NCBI RefSeq assembly: GCF_022348085.1
Contig: NZ_JAKRFN010000023.1
Location: 43,639 to 107,638, forward strand
Direction: 5' to 3'
DNA length: 64,000 bases
Origin: Mycobacterium sp. PSTR-4-N
Lineage (GTDB): Bacteria; Actinomycetota; Actinomycetes; Mycobacteriales; Mycobacteriaceae
The notes beneath the pieces were generated by a model that made no database searches, had not been told where the DNA came from, and worked only from the letters and a program-made list of their open reading frames with translations. Below are positions 44,335-52,940 of the stretch, in pieces (positions within the stretch are counted from its first letter, which is position 1; each line of letters begins with the position of its first letter). Made by a program: the position numbers and the translations under genes.

Positions 44335-44493
44335 ATGTGCTACCCCGTCGCGTGCCGCCGGTGCGGCAAGACAACGTGGGACGGGTGCGGTCAACACGTC
44401 GCCGACGTGCGACGGGCCGTCCCGGCGTCGCAGTGGTGTACCTGCGCGGATCGCACCGACCGTCACCACGGCGTGTTCGGCCCCCGGTCTTAG
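44335..44493 (+). CDS. Small cysteine-rich protein (52 aa)
   Basis: A 52-aa frame with a good GGAAGGA ribosome site, encoding a protein that begins MCYPVACRRCGKTTWDGCG and has a second Cys pair (QWCTC). Seven cysteines in 52 residues, with CxxC spacing, suggest a zinc-ribbon or metal-binding miniprotein. Similar short proteins follow thioredoxin genes in actinobacteria (from memory). It ends 9 bases before the truncated HhH-GPD gene. Confidence 0.72.
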   Translation: MCYPVACRRCGKTTWDGCGQHVADVRRAVPASQWCTCADRTDRHHGVFGPRS

Positions 44494-44502
44494 ACTGTCG
44501 CC

Positions 44503-44673
44503 GTGGCGAAACTGCAGTTGGTCAAGGAGCCAGGAGCCGACGCGCTGCTGGAGGCCAACCCCTCCGCGCTGCTGGTCGGCATGCTGCTCGATCAGCAAGT
44601 GAGGCTATCATTACGACTTTCGAGGGACGCTCCGGAGTCGTGTTCTGATGCTCGGTGTGGCGGTAGCAGTTAG
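44503..44673 (+). pseudogene. HhH-GPD DNA-repair gene, 5' fragment (island left edge)
   Basis: The first 32 codons from GTG 44503 encode the N-terminus of an HhH-GPD base-excision repair protein (ADALLEANPSALLVGMLLDQQ). The reading then leaves homology at base ~44598 and runs through 24 unrelated codons to a stop. The complete gene, with a diverged N-terminus, is at 62110-62697. The fragment is what remains of the original 5' end after insertion of the island. Confidence 0.85.
44578..44597 (+). repeat. Left core repeat (attachment-site-like)
   Basis: GGCATGCTGCTCGATCAGCA, matching 62188-62207 at 19 of 20 bases. Homology to the host gene stops right after it. It marks the left junction of the island. 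Confidence 0.8.
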
Positions 44674-44914
44674 AACCCGGTGGACTTGGCAAATCCGGCA
44701 GCGCGAGGCCACATTGCAGTAGTCCTTCGTGTGGCTCGATGGCTTTGCAGTACCCCACTACTGAGCCCGTAATGCCGTATGGGATGACGATGCCCACGTG
44801 GAGGCTCTCAGGCTTCAGACATTTCAACCCGCGCCATAGAAATGGCGCCTATTTTCCTCGACACACCTTCGAGCCGGCCCGAGAGGTGTAGCGCAACACC
44901 TAACGAGCAAGACC

Positions 44915-45460
44915 TTGGACGGCTTCGACGTGGCCGCATCAGCGATCCCGCCGGAGACCTTCGACTACCTGTCGAGCCTGGAATGGATTCGGGCCCAACA
45001 GAACCTGACGATCATCGGACCGGCCGGGACGGGCAAGTCCCACACCCTGATCGGGTTGGGGACCGCGGCGATCCACGCCGGACACAAGGTGCGTTACTTC
45101 ACCGCCGTCGATCTCGTCGAGACGGTCTACCGCGGCCTGGCCGACAATATCGTCGGCAGAATCATCGAATCCTTGCTGCGGGTCGATCTGATCATCCTCG
45201 ACGAACTCGGCTTCGCCCCACTCGACGACACCGGCACCCAGCTGCTGTTCCGCCTCGTCGCCGGTGCCTACGAACGCCGGTCTTTGGCCATCGGATCGCA
45301 CTGGCCCTTCGAGCAGTGGGGCCGGTTACTGCCCGAGCAGACCACCGCCGTGAGCATCCTCGACCGACTCCTGCACCACGCCACCGTCGTCATCACCGAC
45401 GGCGACTCCTACCGCATGAAGGACGCCAAACACCGGAAGGAGCACCCCACACCAACCTAG
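44915..45460 (+). pseudogene. istB: IS21-family IstB ATPase, 5'-truncated
   Basis: A 181-codon frame with the IstB signature: TLDGFDVAASAIPPETFDYLSS, the Walker A GPAGTGKSH, Walker B-like LIILDELGFAPLD and the ending LLHHATVVITDGDSYRMKDA. A normal IstB is ~250 aa, so roughly the first 70-80 residues are gone, and no istA partner is present. It is a remnant of an IS21 element in the left edge of the island. Confidence 0.82.
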
Positions 45461-45507
45461 GAACTACCGCACAGGGTGGGAACTTTCATCTGGCCACCAG
45501 CGGGCAC

Positions 45508-45707
45508 ATCAACTTGACCATTGACAGTCTAACCGACGTCGAACTGCTCACCGCCGAGTGGGTGGTCTGGTATAACACCGACCGGCTCATGCACCGCCTG
45601 GGCCGCATCCCACCCATTAAGTACGAGACCATTTACTACGCTACAGAAGCCGCCGACTCACCGGCCGCACACCAATAACCGATGTGCATCAAACCCGGGG
45701 CGCTTCA
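45508..45707 (+). mobile_element. IS3-family element remnant (transposase C-terminus and terminal repeat)
   Basis: The last ~56 codons of an IS3-type OrfB (VELLTAEWVVWYNTDRL, RLGRIPPIKYE) end at 45678, followed by an IS3-like end with CAAACCCGGGGCGCTTCA (45690-45707). The rest of the element is missing. The piece 45625-45707 recurs in the same orientation at 61872-61949. Confidence 0.75.
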
Positions 45708-45708
45708 C

Positions 45709-45831
45709 AACGCCGCCAAGCAATGGCGAGGCCTGGCATCCCACGACGAGAAATTCGCCGTCGGCTACCGCGGCGCGGCCGTGCTCAGAGCCATCACCAT
45801 CTGGCTAACCGATTTATCAGACACGCCCTAG
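45709..45831 (+). pseudogene. IS5-family transposase, C-terminal fragment
   Basis: A 40-codon piece starting directly after the IS3 end: NAAKQWRGLASHDEKFAVGYRGAAVLRAITIWL, the typical C-terminus of IS5-family transposases (KQWRGLAT...YRGAAVLAAITIWL), ending at TAG 45829. Nothing of the rest of the gene is present. The 141 bases after it, up to the S1-protein gene, hold nothing recognisable. Confidence 0.7.
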
Positions 45832-45972
45832 CTCGGTCGTTTCGGACAACGTCTTCTATTCAGCTGCCGCGATCGCGGCACGGCGTTTCGTGCGCTGATC
45901 AGCGCCGTGGCACTCAGCAGCGGCTAATAAAGCTTCACGCCCGCTTCAGCGATGGGCGATCACAGACTCAAA

Positions 45973-48036
45973 CTACCTCCGGTGAAGCTTATGCAGGTAG
46001 ATGTCATTGTCGTCGATCGACTTGATCGTTGCGTACACTCTCATCCGGGCATGTCCGTCCTCCGCGGCGAAGTCGTCGAACGACACCTTCGCATCAATCA
46101 TCCACGGATCGATGTTGACCAGCCAGTGCCCTTGTTTTTGCGGTCGTAAACAAAGCGTTGCGGCAACCTCGCTTCCGACGCGGAGCGTCGACCTGATCCG
46201 TTCGGCGGGGTCGGGACGCACTCTTTTCAAGGACATGCGGACGCAATCTCGCAGGGGATCGAGACCTAGCACGACCGCACTGACGTGTTCTCCGACCTTA
46301 AGCGGAAAAGCGGACGCATCCCCCCAACGCGTCCGGTCCGATAGCCACGTCAATTCGCTGTTCACTATGGACCCCCGTAGGGACGGAGCCGGAGGCGAGA
46401 CCTCGTGCGGTGCAATAATATCGAGCCCAATTTCGGCATACGACTTGGTAGTGACAACCGCCGACGCGCGCTGCCCCGGACTCAGCCAGAGGGGGAGTTC
46501 GGCAACTCCATCTTTACGAGGGAGCAAGGTGACGCGAATCCGCTTCGATGCCATATCGATCGAATCGATCGTTAAATGGACCTCGTCTTCGAGATCAAGC
46601 GGATAGCTACGCAGACTCCGAAGCGCAGATTTACCGACTACTCGGTAATCGGTGCTTGACAAGACTTGTTTAACTCTGGCTATGGCTAGTAGGGGTTCGA
46701 ACTCCGGAGAAGGGACACCTGCCGCCTCATTGAGACGGAAGATCAATAGCGACTTTCCCTTCCCCACCAGCCGCCCGGTGACCCGATCACCAACCTTCAA
46801 CGAGCCGACGCTCCATTCCGACGTCACCCGCCGAACGGCAACTCTTTGGCGCGCACGGTCTACTCGGTCCACCCGGACCTTAATGCGTTCGCCGAGGCAG
46901 CCTGCGAGGCCGGTTGCCGTGAGGTGAGGCATCCCGTTGAACGATCGATGCATCACTGCGTCGAGGATCGCCTCCTCATCGATTCGAACAACGACAGTAC
47001 CGTCAGCAGCGCCCCGAACCACCGTTGCGAAGAGCTCGTCGCGACCAATTCGAGCACCCTCCAACCGGTCTAGCGTCTCGTCCAACTCTCGCGCCTCCGG
47101 AGGCTTCGGATCTTCGATGGCAGCCAATTCCGTGACATCATTGCCTAGTGTCCTCAGTCGCAAAGCGTGGTGGCCCACGGGGATCTGCACGGGTGACTCC
47201 GTGTGCACGTCGATCCGAACGAGGGTCTCTTCGGAGAAGTCGTCGGCGGAGCTCGACAACCAGACGAGAACGGGATTAGTTGCAGGAACGGCGATCGCAA
47301 ATCGCCGGCGTTGGCCAATTCGACCGAATTCGATCGTCGCGCCGTCGCGCGCGAAGCCAAGCCGCCATTTCGGCAGAACATCACTGGATAGGAAGTTCCG
47401 GTCAACCTGGATGGGCTCGAACTGGCTCACCTCGGGTGCGCGGAACCCCAAGGCGGCACACATCTGCGCCAAACTCCATGCGCCGGAAAGGCGAAGCATC
47501 GGTTCCGGCAATCTATTCAGCGCTCCGGTGGCCCATGTGAGGAGATTGGCGCGGCCATGTTGCGTGATGTCTGCAACTAGTGACAGCAGCACCTCGTCGA
47601 CTGCCGACTCATACGATTCGCGTGTGACGTATAGCCAGTTGATCCGCGATTCCAACTGCACCAGAGCCGGCAACTCGCCGGTCATCGAATGGATGAGCGG
47701 CTGGAACTGCGCCAATCCGTCGACGCCCAAAATTACGATTGCTTCGCGAAGGCGACCACGAAGCTCTTTTGCCGCCTCGGGTTCGATCGTGAAGCCGTCC
47801 AACGCAACGGCCTCTACGAGATCGGACGAACAGAGATCCGCCTCTAGTTGCAAGGGGCTAAATGGCAAGGCTGCCCTCCGGACGCGGCGCAGCAAGGGAA
47901 AAGGTATGAAGGGCTCCGTGCTGAGCAACGCGGCGACAGCTCCGACTTGACTCGAGGTACTCCCAGCACCCCCGCCCAATAGATCTTGCACGTTCCGATC
48001 TAGTGCGAGGCCAGTCAACGCGTCACCGCGATCCAT
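45973..48036 (-). CDS. Large protein with C-terminal S1-like repeats; third partner of MoxR-vWA pair
   Basis: A 687-aa protein with no full-length match I recognise. The N-terminal ~370 residues are unassigned. The C-terminal half holds about four S1/OB-like units, shown by repeated ends such as RIKVRVDRVDRARQRVAVR, VHLTIDSIDMASKRIRV and the clearest, LKVGEHVSAVVLGLDPLRD followed by VRMSLKRV. S1 domains bind RNA. It is the last gene of a TIR-MoxR-vWA operon, and its start overlaps the vWA-like gene by 22 bases. In known vWA-MoxR ternary systems the third gene encodes a VMAP-type partner; this may be its counterpart (inference). Confidence 0.65.
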   Translation of the reverse strand: MDRGDALTGLALDRNVQDLLGGGAGSTSSQVGAVAALLSTEPFIPFPLLRRVRRAALPFSPLQLEADLCSSDLVEAVALDGFTIEPEAAKELRGRLREAIVILGVDGLAQFQPLIHSMTGELPALVQLESRINWLYVTRESYESAVDEVLLSLVADITQHGRANLLTWATGALNRLPEPMLRLSGAWSLAQMCAALGFRAPEVSQFEPIQVDRNFLSSDVLPKWRLGFARDGATIEFGRIGQRRRFAIAVPATNPVLVWLSSSADDFSEETLVRIDVHTESPVQIPVGHHALRLRTLGNDVTELAAIEDPKPPEARELDETLDRLEGARIGRDELFATVVRGAADGTVVVRIDEEAILDAVMHRSFNGMPHLTATGLAGCLGERIKVRVDRVDRARQRVAVRRVTSEWSVGSLKVGDRVTGRLVGKGKSLLIFRLNEAAGVPSPEFEPLLAIARVKQVLSSTDYRVVGKSALRSLRSYPLDLEDEVHLTIDSIDMASKRIRVTLLPRKDGVAELPLWLSPGQRASAVVTTKSYAEIGLDIIAPHEVSPPAPSLRGSIVNSELTWLSDRTRWGDASAFPLKVGEHVSAVVLGLDPLRDCVRMSLKRVRPDPAERIRSTLRVGSEVAATLCLRPQKQGHWLVNIDPWMIDAKVSFDDFAAEDGHARMRVYATIKSIDDNDIYLHKLHRR

Positions 48037-48977
48037 CGACTTCCGGCATTATCGATGCGTTTAGTGGTCGCTGCGTGATCGCCGAACCACACACCGACGC
48101 AAACATGCCCGCGTCTGCGCGCTTTAATGATGGCCGCGTCGAGGGCATCGAAACGCGATGCCGGAGTCTCTCCGGACCCGCCCGATACGAAGACGAGCAC
48201 GCGAGAAGTTCCAGCAGGTGAGCGATATCGATGACCACCCCGCGCAACGACGCGGAGGGCCGAGGACAACGAAACATCCGCATTCATCTCCGAGCAGATC
48301 GCCGACGGGAATAGACGCGAGATTAGACGGGACAACGCGTCGGCGTCTTGTCTGAACGGACCTACTGCGATCGCGGTATCGCGCACGAGCTGGACATGCG
48401 TGGGACGCCGCCGCCGGATTTGACGAGGGATTCGTCGAATGACCTTCCTGCGAGCCATCAGCTCGGCCGTTCGTATGACGTCGATGGACTTCGCCGACGA
48501 TCTCGGCCGAAGTTCGCTGCGTAGCGTCGATAGACTGACGAGCGCCGCCAGCTCCCCCACTGAGGGCATGATGTCGCTCTCGACTGACTGCAAGAACCGT
48601 TGCCAGTCGGTTGACGGCGCGTCCTCCGGTCCGAGGCTTGCCGCCGACGCTCCGCTCCGCTTCATCCTTTGGCTGGCGAGCTGCACAGAGTTGAACGACA
48701 TGGGGTCGTCGATCGAATCGACGCTGTCGAAGAGAGGACTGGTGCGCGACGCGTTCGCGACTCCGCGGGATTCATGCCTGTGCCGCGGCGAATCAATCCC
48801 ATATACCGACCTTTCGGCTACGTTCACCTCGAATTCAGCGTTGTCCGTGGCATCTGTGTCGGTGGCCCTTGAACTTGCTAGCGCCTCGACCCGAAAGCCG
48901 ATCAGCGCCAGTGCTCGGTCCAGGTCCACGAGATGGTCCCGATACGCCAGCAGCTTGACGGCGTCTCTATACGTCAC
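48015..48977 (-). CDS. vWA-like protein with degenerate metal site
   Basis: A 320-aa protein. The C-terminal ~130 residues resemble the von Willebrand A-like domain found beside MoxR ATPases in actinobacteria: VQLVRDTAIAVGPFRQD at the first strand and RVLVFVSGGSG later. The MIDAS motif DxSxS is replaced by Asp200-Thr-Ala-Ile-Ala, so metal binding is doubtful. The N-terminal ~190 residues are helical or disordered (Ser-rich middle). GTG 48977 starts 9 bases after the MoxR stop. Expected to work with the ATPase. Confidence 0.62.
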   Translation of the reverse strand: MTYRDAVKLLAYRDHLVDLDRALALIGFRVEALASSRATDTDATDNAEFEVNVAERSVYGIDSPRHRHESRGVANASRTSPLFDSVDSIDDPMSFNSVQLASQRMKRSGASAASLGPEDAPSTDWQRFLQSVESDIMPSVGELAALVSLSTLRSELRPRSSAKSIDVIRTAELMARRKVIRRIPRQIRRRRPTHVQLVRDTAIAVGPFRQDADALSRLISRLFPSAICSEMNADVSLSSALRVVARGGHRYRSPAGTSRVLVFVSGGSGETPASRFDALDAAIIKARRRGHVCVGVWFGDHAATTKRIDNAGSRWIAVTR

Positions 48978-48986
48978 GCAGGTGTC

Positions 48987-50006
48987 TCACCACTCCCTGC
49001 GCGCAGCCGGTTTCTCGACCACCAGCCGCTCGATGATCGACCAATCAGGCGAGTCGATACTCATGTCCAACGCGAGCAGAGTGCCGATCAAGTCGAGGAA
49101 CTCGGCTGTGCTCGCGTGCACCGCGCCGCCTGACCCCGCGGCGAACCGCTCCGCGAGTGCGTCGACTCGATCACGGAAGCCGTTCTCCGATGACAGCGTG
49201 GGGTAGTGCAAGCGGGCCGCCGCCAAGAGCTGATCTTTGCCCGGCCTCGGAATCGGCATAGACACGCACCTGCGGATGAACGCCTCCGGTAGATCGCGTT
49301 CATCGTTCGTCGTCACGATCACTATCGGGCTGAACGTCGGCTGATCGGGCGACACGTACACCTTCGTATCGACCTCTGCCACTGGAAACTGACGACTACC
49401 CAAGGGAACCAAGAGTCCATTGCAGAATGCGCTGTCTGCCTTATCGATCTCGTCGATGAGCAAAACGGCGCCGCGGCGAGAAGGTTTGTATCCAGCGAGA
49501 TGTTGAGGCGGGGTAAGCGGCGCCTGCCCCAACTTCGCGAAGTCGTCAGCTTCGAGGTTTCTCGTTGCTGCGGAATCGGGGTTGAGTGCCCACCAGAGCG
49601 GGCCTGGTTCGAGATAGTCGAGCAGCGGCGCCTGGCCAGCTTCGTTCTTCCGCAACGAACCGCCAGACGCGTCGTTGAGTCTGCGGATGACATCGAGTCT
49701 CCAGAGCAGGTCGACCGGGTCGGAGTCTTCTGTCACCACGTACTCGTGGTACGAGTATCCGAGGTTTCTCGCGACGAAGCCGGCGAGACTTGACTTTCCG
49801 CATCCCGGCGGGCCCGAAAGTAGCAGTGGCCGGGACGTGATTACGGAGACCTGCAGGCCTAAGACTATTTCGTCCGTATAGGAGTACAAACGCCCATCGC
49901 GCCGATCGGCGGCATATCGGTGATCATCCGGCAGTTCCGCGTTTTGCATGTTTGCAATGCGGGCGAGCGCCTCAACGAGGTCATCAGACGCCTCAGTCAT
50001 CAGCAT
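48987..50006 (-). CDS. MoxR-type AAA+ ATPase
   Basis: A 339-aa AAA+ ATPase. Walker A is GPPGCGKS at residues 65-72, Walker B LLIDE at 182-186 within VLLIDEIDKADSAFCNGLL, sensor 1 VIVTTNDERDLPEAF and the arginine finger in FIRRCV. Of the MoxR/GvpN-like kind that partners vWA proteins as a chaperone or signalling switch. Its start overlaps the end of the TIR gene by 14 bases, and the vWA-like gene follows 9 bases after it. Confidence 0.88.
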   Translation of the reverse strand: MLMTEASDDLVEALARIANMQNAELPDDHRYAADRRDGRLYSYTDEIVLGLQVSVITSRPLLLSGPPGCGKSSLAGFVARNLGYSYHEYVVTEDSDPVDLLWRLDVIRRLNDASGGSLRKNEAGQAPLLDYLEPGPLWWALNPDSAATRNLEADDFAKLGQAPLTPPQHLAGYKPSRRGAVLLIDEIDKADSAFCNGLLVPLGSRQFPVAEVDTKVYVSPDQPTFSPIVIVTTNDERDLPEAFIRRCVSMPIPRPGKDQLLAAARLHYPTLSSENGFRDRVDALAERFAAGSGGAVHASTAEFLDLIGTLLALDMSIDSPDWSIIERLVVEKPAARREW

Positions 50007-51435
50007 CGACGCGTTGACTGTGAGAGCAGAGGGCCATCGTTTGACTGACGAATCGCCTGGCTTCGAGGTCTTCGAAATCGCTAAGTTCCACTAGTGAATG
50101 GATGAGACCTGAGATCGTTGCTCCCAACATTCGCCTCCTGTTCAACATGACAATTGTCAATCCGGGAAATAGGCCGTGCAGTGTATCCGTGATGTAGTCG
50201 GCGGTGGCCACGTCGAATGCATCTGTCCTCACTATCGCGTAAGCGCCTCGGTAACGGTTCCCGAAGTACTCAATTACCGTGTCGGGGCCATCGCCTTGTG
50301 AAAGTCCCAATTCCTCGCGGATGGTCTCTTCGTAACGACGCAGCGCCTCCTCTGCCGGGGCTTCACCGACCACGTCGGGCAGTTGAAAACACTTGTACTC
50401 CGGCGAGCAGAGAGTGGCCCTCTTCACGATGTGCCGCCCGAGTCGATACGCGCTCGTCGAGACTCCCACGACTCGGGCGTCTGCGGGCATAGAATTTACG
50501 GACGCCATCGTTGTCGCTGCGCGATAGGGCACCCACAGCGGCAAGGTGCGGTCGAGCGCCAAATTCGAAAGGTCGGGTCTCAGATAAGCGAAAACCTCGC
50601 GGAAGGCCTTGTGCAGAGCATCCAAATCGGTGGTGGCGAACAGTTGTGACGCGAGCATACGAGGCTTGTTCGGGTGCTTCAACCACACAAGTCTTTCGAT
50701 GCCCAATTCGTCTGCTGCCCGCCCCAAAAACAACTCTGGCACTTCCGACAGAAGGTAGGTGACGTCCTCGACCCAACGACGGGTCAGCGAATCGCCGCCG
50801 GCGGTGCGGCTGAACGTCGTGTCCGCTACTTCCTGGGCGATTTGCTCCGCAACGACGTCTGCTGTCTTGGCGTTCCACTTCTTCGACGACGGCCGAAAGG
50901 GTAGTAATATGTCCACGCCCGACCTCTTTGCGAGCGGGCTAGCCTTCAGATCATCATCTGAAACGCCGCCCAGAAGCACCGGGATAACCCGCACGTCGTC
51001 CTCGATCGTCTGGCGGAACATTGCGATGGTGGCTTCGCGGGTCACGTAGTCGGCGCGTAATGCATCACGGTCGATGAGCAACACCACGACGGTTGATTTC
51101 GCTATGGCCTCGGCGATTACCGTGTCGGTCGACGAGCCGCCGCTCAGAAATGTTTTGTCGACCCACGCATCGAAACCCCTGTCGAATAGCTTCGTTTCTA
51201 GCTTGGGGATGAGGCTGGTGAGGAAGGCCTTCCTGTGGCGGTGCTGCTGCCACGTGTCATGTTCGTCGAGTTCGTCGAACTCTTCATTCGTCGCGGGTTT
51301 CTGCCTGAGGCGGGAACTGTGGCTGAGAAACACGTGGCCGTTCTCGCCGAGCCCCAGACCGCTGGGAACAATCGCCGCACTTTGGATTCCGGTCACGCGT
51401 TGCGGTAGCCTCGGCCAGAACTTGCATGGGGCCAC
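49993..51435 (-). CDS. TIR-domain protein with large C-terminal domain
   Basis: A 480-aa protein. The TIR domain is at ~33-200: HVFLSHSS, the WVDKTFLSGG strand/loop, VVVLLIDRDAL and Glu134 in DYVTREAT, the position of the catalytic glutamate of NADase TIRs. RVIPVLLGGV follows. The remaining ~280 residues (WVEDVTYLLSEVPELFLGRAADELGIERLVWL, RYRGAYAIVR) match nothing I know and may be a sensor. It leads the operon TIR-MoxR-vWA-S1. GTG 51435 is the longest start; GTG 51396 is an alternative. Confidence 0.8.
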   Translation of the reverse strand: MAPCKFWPRLPQRVTGIQSAAIVPSGLGLGENGHVFLSHSSRLRQKPATNEEFDELDEHDTWQQHRHRKAFLTSLIPKLETKLFDRGFDAWVDKTFLSGGSSTDTVIAEAIAKSTVVVLLIDRDALRADYVTREATIAMFRQTIEDDVRVIPVLLGGVSDDDLKASPLAKRSGVDILLPFRPSSKKWNAKTADVVAEQIAQEVADTTFSRTAGGDSLTRRWVEDVTYLLSEVPELFLGRAADELGIERLVWLKHPNKPRMLASQLFATTDLDALHKAFREVFAYLRPDLSNLALDRTLPLWVPYRAATTMASVNSMPADARVVGVSTSAYRLGRHIVKRATLCSPEYKCFQLPDVVGEAPAEEALRRYEETIREELGLSQGDGPDTVIEYFGNRYRGAYAIVRTDAFDVATADYITDTLHGLFPGLTIVMLNRRRMLGATISGLIHSLVELSDFEDLEARRFVSQTMALCSHSQRVDADD

Positions 51436-52283
51436 CCCCGCGAATGCAGGGCGCGCCTAAGTCTCGTGTCTGCTAGCAGCATTCTTTTACCCCATTGCCA
51501 TACATCAATGGGAAAGGCTAGCAACGATGAGTTCAATGGACAGTGCAGACGCTGCACGTGTCCGTAAATGCCGCCTTAAAACCACAATCGCAGCCAACAG
51601 CGACTGCGGTCCTCGCCGTTTCGCTGAGTTCAGCGACAACTTCAACGGCTGGGTGGCGGCGCCCATCCATCTCCGTATGGCTGTGAGAAGGCCTCCCGTC
51701 CATCACGCAGCGAGATCCGCGAGCCCGAGCCGGTGTCGCGCATCCCTAGACGCACGATCAGCGGAGTAGTGGGAGGAGCGGCCGCACTTAAGCCCGAAAC
51801 TTCGGCGGCGGGGTTGGGCGTCCAACCTTAGGACGTCGCCCTGAACGGTGTTCGAGATACACGGGTCCGCTGTGCACTCGAGAAAGGTGATCGCGGCTCC
51901 TCGTCTCCGGCATCTTTGTTCTCGGCGACGGCCGTGTCCAAATCATTAGGCGCGACGGCACCGGTCACTGTCGAGGCTCCACGCGGTGTGCGCGAACTCG
52001 ATAAGTCATTCGAGCCTGGCCTTCAGCGCGAGGTTCTGAGGAGACAGACCTTGAGGTCAAGGTGGAGCGACTGACTGGTGTCCACAAGAACATCAGGCAT
52101 GAGTCTTCGCGCTGGTGCATAGATCCACGCAAACCAGTGGTGAGCCCCGTGCGGCGGAAGAAGCTCGTGCGACCCTTGGATGTCAGAGGAAGAGCAGATA
52201 GCGATGGCGCCAGAGGTTGCGGTGCGGTCAACGATGCGTTTAAGGCAACGCGCCCATCATGGACACACGATGAGCCAATGTTG
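51436..52283. other. 848-bp gap without a convincing gene
   Basis: Only short frames with implausible composition occur (80 aa at 51527-51769 on plus, 179 aa at 51965-52504 on minus). It separates the TIR-MoxR operon from the Nmad2/TIR operon and must hold the promoter of the former. It may contain decayed sequence; no recognisable remnant was seen. Confidence 0.6.
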
Positions 52284-52940
52284 TCAACTACTGATGCTGT
52301 TAACCGCTGTAGTTCTCTGCTCGGTGGTTGAGCGCTTCCAGTCCGCTGGACGGCCGAGAGCGCCGCGGTCAAGGCCGTCGAGCCACGTGACGGCGGCTGT
52401 GACGAGTTCAGCGGGGAATCTGCATCGATGTCCGCGTCCGCTATGGACCAGATCAACACCGAAGCCATCGCGCAGTTGGGTTGGGACGTCGATCCCCTCG
52501 CCACCGAAGTAGGTGAAGTGCGATCCGATCAATACGGCGTTGACGGAAGTGTCCGTCGCGATATGTCCCGGATTTGGAACGCCGCCGTCCAAGCTGTGCC
52601 GTGAGTCCGCCTGCAGCCACGAACCGTCGTCGGCGTGGCGGTAGATGTTGTCACCATAGGCGCGCTTCAACGCGCCTTGATCAGTCGGGATTTTGCGGGA
52701 GAACCGCTTGTCCTTCCAGTAGTCGTCGAAAGTCAACACCTCATCGACGCGCATCGCGTACACGAGCTTGCCGGCCAACTTCTTCTGTGCCGAGCCCGTC
52801 CCGACAACCCAGTCGCCGACCTTGGCAGCACGTCGGATGTCAGGTTTGCAAGTCGCGACGGTGCACCACCCCTCAAATGGGTTCGGGGCGAATCCGAAGT
52901 CGTAACGCACGACGTAACTAAAGAGACGCAAGGTCGTCAC
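52284..52940 (-). CDS. Nmad2-like nucleotide-modification-associated protein
   Basis: A 218-aa protein. YDFGFAPNPFEGWCTVATCKPDIRRAAKVGDWVVGTGS near the N-terminus, LVYAMRVDEVLTFDDYW and GDNIYRH are hallmarks of the Nmad2 (nucleotide modification associated 2) domain, named from gene neighbourhoods of DNA base hypermodification. No catalytic activity is established. GTG 52940 shares one base with the TAG of the upstream TIR gene, so the pair is translationally coupled. The frame is open further upstream but only inside the TIR gene. Confidence 0.78.
   Translation of the reverse strand: MTTLRLFSYVVRYDFGFAPNPFEGWCTVATCKPDIRRAAKVGDWVVGTGSAQKKLAGKLVYAMRVDEVLTFDDYWKDKRFSRKIPTDQGALKRAYGDNIYRHADDGSWLQADSRHSLDGGVPNPGHIATDTSVNAVLIGSHFTYFGGEGIDVPTQLRDGFGVDLVHSGRGHRCRFPAELVTAAVTWLDGLDRGALGRPADWKRSTTEQRTTAVNSISS

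Noticed and set aside
44842..45678. 278-aa plus-strand frame as one gene
   Set aside because: Its first two thirds are an out-of-frame reading of the IstB remnant, and only the last ~56 codons are real IS3 transposase sequence.
51527..51769. 80-aa plus-strand frame in the island gap
   Set aside because: No convincing ribosome site, no domain, Arg/Ser/Ala-rich composition without order.
51965..52504. 179-aa minus-strand frame
   Set aside because: Overlaps the Nmad2-like gene on the same strand in another frame; Ser/Arg-rich, no domain.
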